A DNA stretch of 64,000 nt from Streptomyces sp. G-G2. GTDB taxonomy: Bacteria; Actinomycetota; Actinomycetes; Streptomycetales; Streptomycetaceae. Below, piece after piece: positions 61,800 to 64,000 of this stretch. Position numbers and translations under genes: made by a program. The DNA lies in assembly GCF_030063135.1 (NCBI RefSeq), contig NZ_JASISO010000027.1, positions 47,658 to 111,657 on the forward strand, written 5' to 3'. The stretch's first letter is position 1, and each line of letters begins with the position of its first letter. Below the pieces are notes generated by a model. The model made no database searches, was not told the origin of the DNA, and was given only the letters and a program-made list of their open reading frames with translations.

Positions 61800-62176
61800 T
61801 GAACGTCGAGATCGTGCAGGCATACGGATCCGATGGCGGCCGCAGCCTCGTCCGCTTCGCGAGCAGAGCCGGACTTGCCTGGGGGCTGTGGTGCGGCGAC
61901 GGCACACCACAGCCTGGCGAGGAGAATGTCGAGGTCGACATCCCCGACACGATCCACTCATGGTCGTCCACAGACGAACCTGACTCTCTGAGCGGGGTAC
62001 CGGGCTCACACCTGAAGATGTGCGGCCGTGTCGAGACGGCCGACGAGGGCGTGGTTTCGATCCGCATCCATTCGACGGTCCTCCTCGTCGAGATGGACGG
62101 CAACCAGCACCCCGCCCCAGGGCAACGCATCACGTTCTACGCCCCCGCCGCGCACCTCTACCCGTACGCGCTCTAG
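61799..62176 (+). CDS. Probable immunity protein of the RHS toxin
   Basis: A 125-residue acidic protein without membrane segments (MNVEIVQAYGSDGGRSLVRFA, VEVDIPDTIHSW, ITFYAPAAHLYPYAL), rich in predicted strands. The ATG shares one base with the toxin-tip stop (TAATG). In polymorphic toxin systems the gene immediately behind the toxin tip is its cognate inhibitor, which is the basis of this call; no immunity family is recognised. Its retention after loss of the RHS body may protect against kin toxins. Confidence 0.6.
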   Translation: MNVEIVQAYGSDGGRSLVRFASRAGLAWGLWCGDGTPQPGEENVEVDIPDTIHSWSSTDEPDSLSGVPGSHLKMCGRVETADEGVVSIRIHSTVLLVEMDGNQHPAPGQRITFYAPAAHLYPYAL

Positions 62177-62493
62177 CCGCTGGGGCAGTAGCAACCCCGT
62201 TCGCCGAACGGCCGGGTCGCGGGGGGCCGCGATGCGGTGGGGTTAGACGTATAGAGGAGTAGTACCAGGGAAGGGAAAGACCCTTGCCAAGCCCCTCCAG
62301 CCTCCCGGGGTGGCGGTCGGGGCGGCGGTCGGGGCGGGGGTCGCTCGGATGGGTGAACCGGGGCAACTTGGCTGGCTTTTACGGGGGTTGGCTGGCATAT
62401 GCTCGCCGCGACAACTCCAGACATGCGACGACCCCCGGCCGGGACGGCAATCCCGAGCGGGGGTCTAGCCAGCACGGAAGAAGAACCTTCCCG
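62177..62493. other. Intergenic region with direct repeats
   Basis: 317 bases without a gene. TTGGCTGGC occurs twice (62368-62376 and 62388-62396), 20 bases start to start, so on one face of the helix. This is a possible operator for the downstream winged-helix protein, about 100 bases before its start. The rest is GC-rich with no other structure seen. Confidence 0.5.
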
Positions 62494-63348
62494 ATGGGTG
62501 CACAGAAGCCTAGCGCGCTCCCGCGCGCCTCGTCCGAGAATGCCGACGGGATCCCCCGGTCAGGGGTCATCCACGTCAACGTGAAGCACGGGCGACGGTT
62601 CACCGTCGTCGGGAACCACCTCGCCCAGCACGCCCAGATGTCCCTCGTCGCCATCGGGCTCGCTCTCCACGTCCAGTCGCTGCCCACCGGCGCCCTCATC
62701 GGCATCAAGGACCTCGCCGCCCGGTTCCCCGAGAGCGAGTACCGGATCGCCCGGGCGCTGCGCGAGCTGGAGGAGTACGGGTACCTGCGGCGCACCCGGG
62801 AGCGGCTGCCCAGCGGGCAGGTCGTCACGCGGACCGTGTCCTACAACCGGCCCGGGTGCACGGCCCCCGATCCGGAGCCGGACGCGAAGCCTCCGCCCGC
62901 GGCTGGTCCGGAACCCAAGGCGCCCACCCAGCTCAGCCCCCTCCCCCGGCCCAGTGGCGGGGACAGCGCGCCGCGCAGAGCCGCCGCCGAGGGGATCCTC
63001 CAGGGGTTGCGCGGGGTGGATGCGCGGCTGTTGCTCGGGGCGCGGGACATCGAGCGGCTCGCGCCCGCCGTCGAGGCATGGCTGGAGCGCGGGGCCGGTC
63101 CGGACGCCGTGACCGCCGCGCTCACCGCCAATATGCCCGCGCGGCCGCGCAGCCCCGCCGGTCTGATCGCCCACCGGCTCACCGAGCAGATTCCGCCCGA
63201 AGGGGTGCGCGGGCCGGGAGGCGTCGCAGGCGCGCAAGCACCCTTGCCGCTGCGGAACTGCGAGGGGTGCGACCGGGCCTACCGGGGGGCCGGGCCCGAG
63301 TACTGCGACGGGTGCACGACCGCACAGGGCACTACACCCCGGCACTAG
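62494..63348 (+). CDS. Winged-helix DNA-binding protein with C-terminal zinc ribbon
   Basis: A 284-residue protein. Residues about 25-120 form a winged helix (SLVAIGLALHVQSLPTGALIGIKDLAARFPESEYRIARALRELEEYGYLRR). A Pro-rich linker leads to an Arg/Ala-rich helical region. The C terminus holds a zinc ribbon (CEGCDRAYRGAGPEYCDGC). Many paralogues of this layout occur in Streptomyces; their targets are not established. The ATG at 62494 has GGAAGAAG about 12 bases upstream. Its TAG and the TAG of convergent trpA share one CTAG. Confidence 0.8.
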   Translation: MGAQKPSALPRASSENADGIPRSGVIHVNVKHGRRFTVVGNHLAQHAQMSLVAIGLALHVQSLPTGALIGIKDLAARFPESEYRIARALRELEEYGYLRRTRERLPSGQVVTRTVSYNRPGCTAPDPEPDAKPPPAAGPEPKAPTQLSPLPRPSGGDSAPRRAAAEGILQGLRGVDARLLLGARDIERLAPAVEAWLERGAGPDAVTAALTANMPARPRSPAGLIAHRLTEQIPPEGVRGPGGVAGAQAPLPLRNCEGCDRAYRGAGPEYCDGCTTAQGTTPRH

Positions 63349-64000
63349 GTCCTGCGTACGCCTTCCGCAAGCTCGGCCGCCAGGGCCCGTACGGCTTCCA
63401 GGCCCGCGGGCAGGTCGGGGGCGTCCAGCAGCAGCTTCACGAAGGCGGAGCCGACGATCACGCCGTCGGCGAAGACCGCGACCTCCTTGGCCTGTGCCGC
63501 GTTGGAAACGCCCAGGCCCACGCAGACCGGCAGGTCCGTGGTCCTGCGGGTCCGGGCCACCAGATCCTGCGCCTGCTCACCGACCGACACCCGAGTGCCC
63601 GTGACACCCATCAGCGAAGCGGCATAGACGAAACCGGAACCCGCCGCGGTGATCGTCGCCAGACGGGCGTCCTTGCTCGACGGAGCAACCACGAACACCG
63701 TCGCGAGACCATGCCTGCCCGCGTGCTCGCGCCACAACGCCGACTCCTGGACCGGCAGGTCCGGCAGAATGCAGCCCGCCCCGCCCGCCGCCGCCAGCTC
63801 AGCCGTGAACCGCTCGACACCATAACGGTCGATCGGATTCCAGTACGTCATCACCAGCACCGGGGCACCCGTTGCCTCGTACGCCTCACGCACCGTCCGC
63901 AGCACATCGGCGATCTTCACCCCGCCACGCAGCGCGATGTCATCAGCCGTCTGGATCACCGGACCATCCAGCACCGGATCACTGTGCGGCAACCCGATCT
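63345..64000 (-). CDS. trpA: Tryptophan synthase alpha subunit, C-terminal part
   Basis: 218 residues of the alpha subunit, which cleaves indole-3-glycerol phosphate and channels indole to TrpB. The N-terminal 50 or so residues lie beyond the right edge. LPHSDPVLDGPVIQ has the catalytic Asp, and VLVMTYWNPIDRYGVERF, GCILPDLPVQES and GLGVSNAAQAKEV are standard. The final TAG overlaps that of the upstream convergent gene. In S. coelicolor trpA lies far from the ribosomal cluster, so its position here is unusual. Confidence 0.95.
   Translation of the reverse strand, partial: IGLPHSDPVLDGPVIQTADDIALRGGVKIADVLRTVREAYEATGAPVLVMTYWNPIDRYGVERFTAELAAAGGAGCILPDLPVQESALWREHAGRHGLATVFVVAPSSKDARLATITAAGSGFVYAASLMGVTGTRVSVGEQAQDLVARTRRTTDLPVCVGLGVSNAAQAKEVAVFADGVIVGSAFVKLLLDAPDLPAGLEAVRALAAELAEGVRRT

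Overview
The window is chromosomal DNA of very high G+C content with strongly GC-biased third codon positions. It carries the sporulation regulators bldM and whiD, a GroEL with a His-rich tail, and ribosomal proteins and a gene order typical of the core region of a Streptomyces chromosome. From memory, the order from glpD/guaB to rpsJ matches the S. coelicolor core, so Streptomyces or a very close relative is the best assignment.

Layout. 1-6.4 kb: end of glpD, a nucleotide-sugar dehydrogenase that lacks the usual catalytic Cys, guaB3 and guaB, and an ECF sigma gene (shbA-like). 6.6-8 kb: the divergent developmental regulators bldM and whiD. 8-11.5 kb: a LysR regulator, a MOSC protein, an SDR and a SnoaL-like protein. 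11.5-13.8 kb: groEL1 and groES under two CIRCE operators. 13.8-18.6 kb: a response regulator, histidine kinase, LCP ligase and RodA-like flippase/polymerase. 18.6-24 kb: a frameshifted acetyltransferase, two tandem deacetylase lipoproteins, a THUMP-like methyltransferase and small proteins. 23.6-38.9 kb: the tRNA t6A genes (tsaD, tsaB, tsaE) with rimI, then alr, nnr, acpS, glmS, coaA and glmM, so cell-wall precursor and coenzyme supply. 39-44 kb: rpsI-rplM, a GT87-like mannosyltransferase, an ABC-F ATPase and truA. 44-60.4 kb: the full S10-spc-alpha cluster in reverse orientation, from rpsJ to rplQ, including secY, adk, map, infA and rpoA.

Beyond rpsJ the conserved core ends. 61-62.2 kb holds the stump of an RHS polymorphic toxin whose middle is missing. 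It retains a toxin tip of low G+C (43% over 61,681-61,800) joined by a TAATG overlap to a probable immunity gene. Next come a winged-helix/zinc-ribbon protein and the 3' part of trpA, which suggests a rearrangement breakpoint beside the ribosomal operon.

The genes form three working groups: developmental control (shbA, bldM, whiD); envelope and precursor synthesis (glmS, glmM, alr, LCP, RodA, deacetylases); and translation (ribosomal proteins, t6A, truA, map, infA). The most novel candidates are the orphan RHS toxin/immunity module and a 75-residue protein behind a DtxR-type iron box. Further points of interest are the Cys-less dehydrogenase, the His-rich tail of TsaD and a 9-bp minisatellite at the end of alr. 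No tRNA, rRNA, CRISPR array or insertion sequence was seen.
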